DNA from: Peptococcaceae bacterium
GTDB taxonomy: Bacteria > Bacillota > Peptococcia > Peptococcales > Peptococcaceae
DNA: 7,030 bases
Direction of reading: 5' to 3'
Assembly (NCBI GenBank): GCA_017622155.1
Contig: JAGARS010000004.1
Span: forward strand, 1 to 7,030
Numbering within the stretch: the first letter of the stretch is position 1; each line of letters opens with the position of its first letter. The notes under the pieces were generated by a model. That model made no database searches and was not told the origin of the DNA. It saw only the letters and a list, made by a program, of their open reading frames with translations. The position numbers and the translations under genes are program-made. Below, in pieces: positions 6,453-7,030 of the stretch.

Positions 6453-6674
6453 ATGGTAGAAGTTCGTTTGTTTGCCAATTTACGAAAAGGAAGAGAAAAA
6501 GTATACTTCATGGAACCTGATACGATTACCACTGTACAGGATATCATGGATCGATTAAATATTCCGCGTGAAGAAGTGAATATTTTGCTGATTAACGGGT
6601 TTCATCAAAAACCTGAAACAAAAGTCAATGACGAAGATATCGTTTCATTGTTCCCGGCTGTAGGAGGTGGCTGA
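6453..6674 (+). CDS. MoaD/ThiS-family ubiquitin-like sulfur carrier
   Basis: This 73-residue protein has the beta-grasp profile of the family: VEVRLFANLRKGREKVYF at the start, a central helix TTVQDIMDRLNI, ILLINGFHQKPETKVNDEDIVSLFPAVGGG at the end, and a C-terminal glycine tail (residues 71-73) that would be adenylated and turned into a thiocarboxylate. The family donates sulfur for molybdopterin (MoaD) or thiazole (ThiS). The place between AOR and an E1-like enzyme favours a pyranopterin role. MoaD-like genes often accompany AOR genes, but no MoaE partner is in the window. ATG 6453 has AAGGAG at 6440-6445 with a 7-base gap. The last glycine codons also form the ribosome binding site of the next gene. 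A tail of three glycines rather than two is slightly unusual. Confidence 0.92.
   Translation: MVEVRLFANLRKGREKVYFMEPDTITTVQDIMDRLNIPREEVNILLINGFHQKPETKVNDEDIVSLFPAVGGG
6662..6667 (+). promoter_or_regulatory. Ribosome binding site of the E1-like gene inside the sulfur-carrier glycine codons
   Basis: AGGAGG spans the codons GTA GGA GGT of the carrier's C-terminal tail and lies 8 bases before TTG 6676. It fixes TTG 6676 as the start, as no ATG in that frame is near. Confidence 0.85.
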
Positions 6675-6675
6675 T

Positions 6676-7030
6676 TTGAAAGAACGCTATGCCAGAAACA
6701 TACCTGCTTTATCTGATGCAGAATGTGCATGTTTGCAAAGCAAAAAAGTCGCTGTCATTGGCTGTGGTGGCCTGGGGGGATACCTGGCTGAACTGATGGC
6801 ACGCATTGGCATTGGAGAACTTGTGATTGTAGATGGCGACAGTTTCGATATTTCAAATCTAAACCGCCAATTGCTTTCTGAAACCGACACAATCGGAAAA
6901 AGCAAAGCATATACTGCTGCCGACAGAATTCGTCGTATTAATCCGGATATTCAGGTCAGCGTATACCAAACAATGCTGACAGCAGAAAACGCTGACTCTC
7001 TGATTTCCGGCTGCGATGCTGTATTAGACG
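6676..7030 (+). CDS. ThiF/MoeB/HesA-family E1-like adenylyltransferase, N-terminal part, cut by window edge
   Basis: The first 118 codons are present from TTG 6676, 1 base after the carrier's stop, and the frame is open to the window end. Residues 1-20 (MKERYARNIPALSDAECACL) resemble the usual entry of MoeB/ThiF proteins (RYxR...). The nucleotide-binding loop is VAVIGCGGLGGYLAELMARIG (26-46) with GxGGxG; D53 of IVDGD and N61/N63-R64-Q65 of NLNRQ are the ATP-contact residues of the family, and GKSKA (74-78) carries the conserved lysine. The final VLD (116-118) begins the conserved D-x-T-D/N segment. The enzyme would adenylate the C-terminal glycine of the adjacent carrier before sulfur transfer. 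The lost C-terminal part would show whether zinc-binding CxxC pairs or a rhodanese domain are present, so MoeB, ThiF and HesA cannot be told apart. Confidence 0.93.
   Translation, partial: MKERYARNIPALSDAECACLQSKKVAVIGCGGLGGYLAELMARIGIGELVIVDGDSFDISNLNRQLLSETDTIGKSKAYTAADRIRRINPDIQVSVYQTMLTAENADSLISGCDAVLD

Overview
The window looks like a chromosomal piece of a low-to-moderate GC anaerobic Bacillota (Firmicutes) genome. It has strong AGGAGG-type ribosome binding sites, two TTG starts placed behind such sites, near-consensus sigma-70-type promoters and tightly packed genes. The protein set (a tungsten-type aldehyde:ferredoxin oxidoreductase plus pterin-cofactor genes) fits a strict anaerobe. 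A clostridial or Negativicutes origin is plausible but cannot be fixed from the sequence alone.

The layout is a divergent locus around a 254-bp control region (4318-4571). Leftward (minus strand) runs a four-gene operon: a helix-turn-helix regulator with a molybdate/tungstate-binding-like domain (3382-4317); a canonical MoeA (2160-3380); a second MoeA fused to the same kind of ligand-binding domain (230-2140); and the start of an FAD-dependent oxidoreductase cut off by the window edge (1-237). The gaps are 1 bp, 19 bp and an 8-bp overlap, so these are almost certainly co-transcribed. Rightward (plus strand) run the aldehyde:ferredoxin oxidoreductase (4572-6392), a clear hairpin-plus-T-tract terminator, a MoaD/ThiS-like sulfur carrier (6453-6674), and the start of its E1-like activating enzyme (6676 to the edge).

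Inferred joint role: the rightward genes supply a W/Mo pterin enzyme and a dedicated sulfur-carrier pair for making its dithiolene cofactor. The leftward genes insert the metal (two MoeA versions) and probably sense metal or cofactor status. The regulator and the fused MoeA carry paralogous ligand-binding domains, so one signal could act both on transcription and on metal insertion. The control region holds one good promoter in each direction, an 11-bp near-repeat shared by both promoters, an inverted repeat at the AOR -35 box, and several TTTCG motifs. No mobile element, CRISPR array, tRNA or rRNA was seen.
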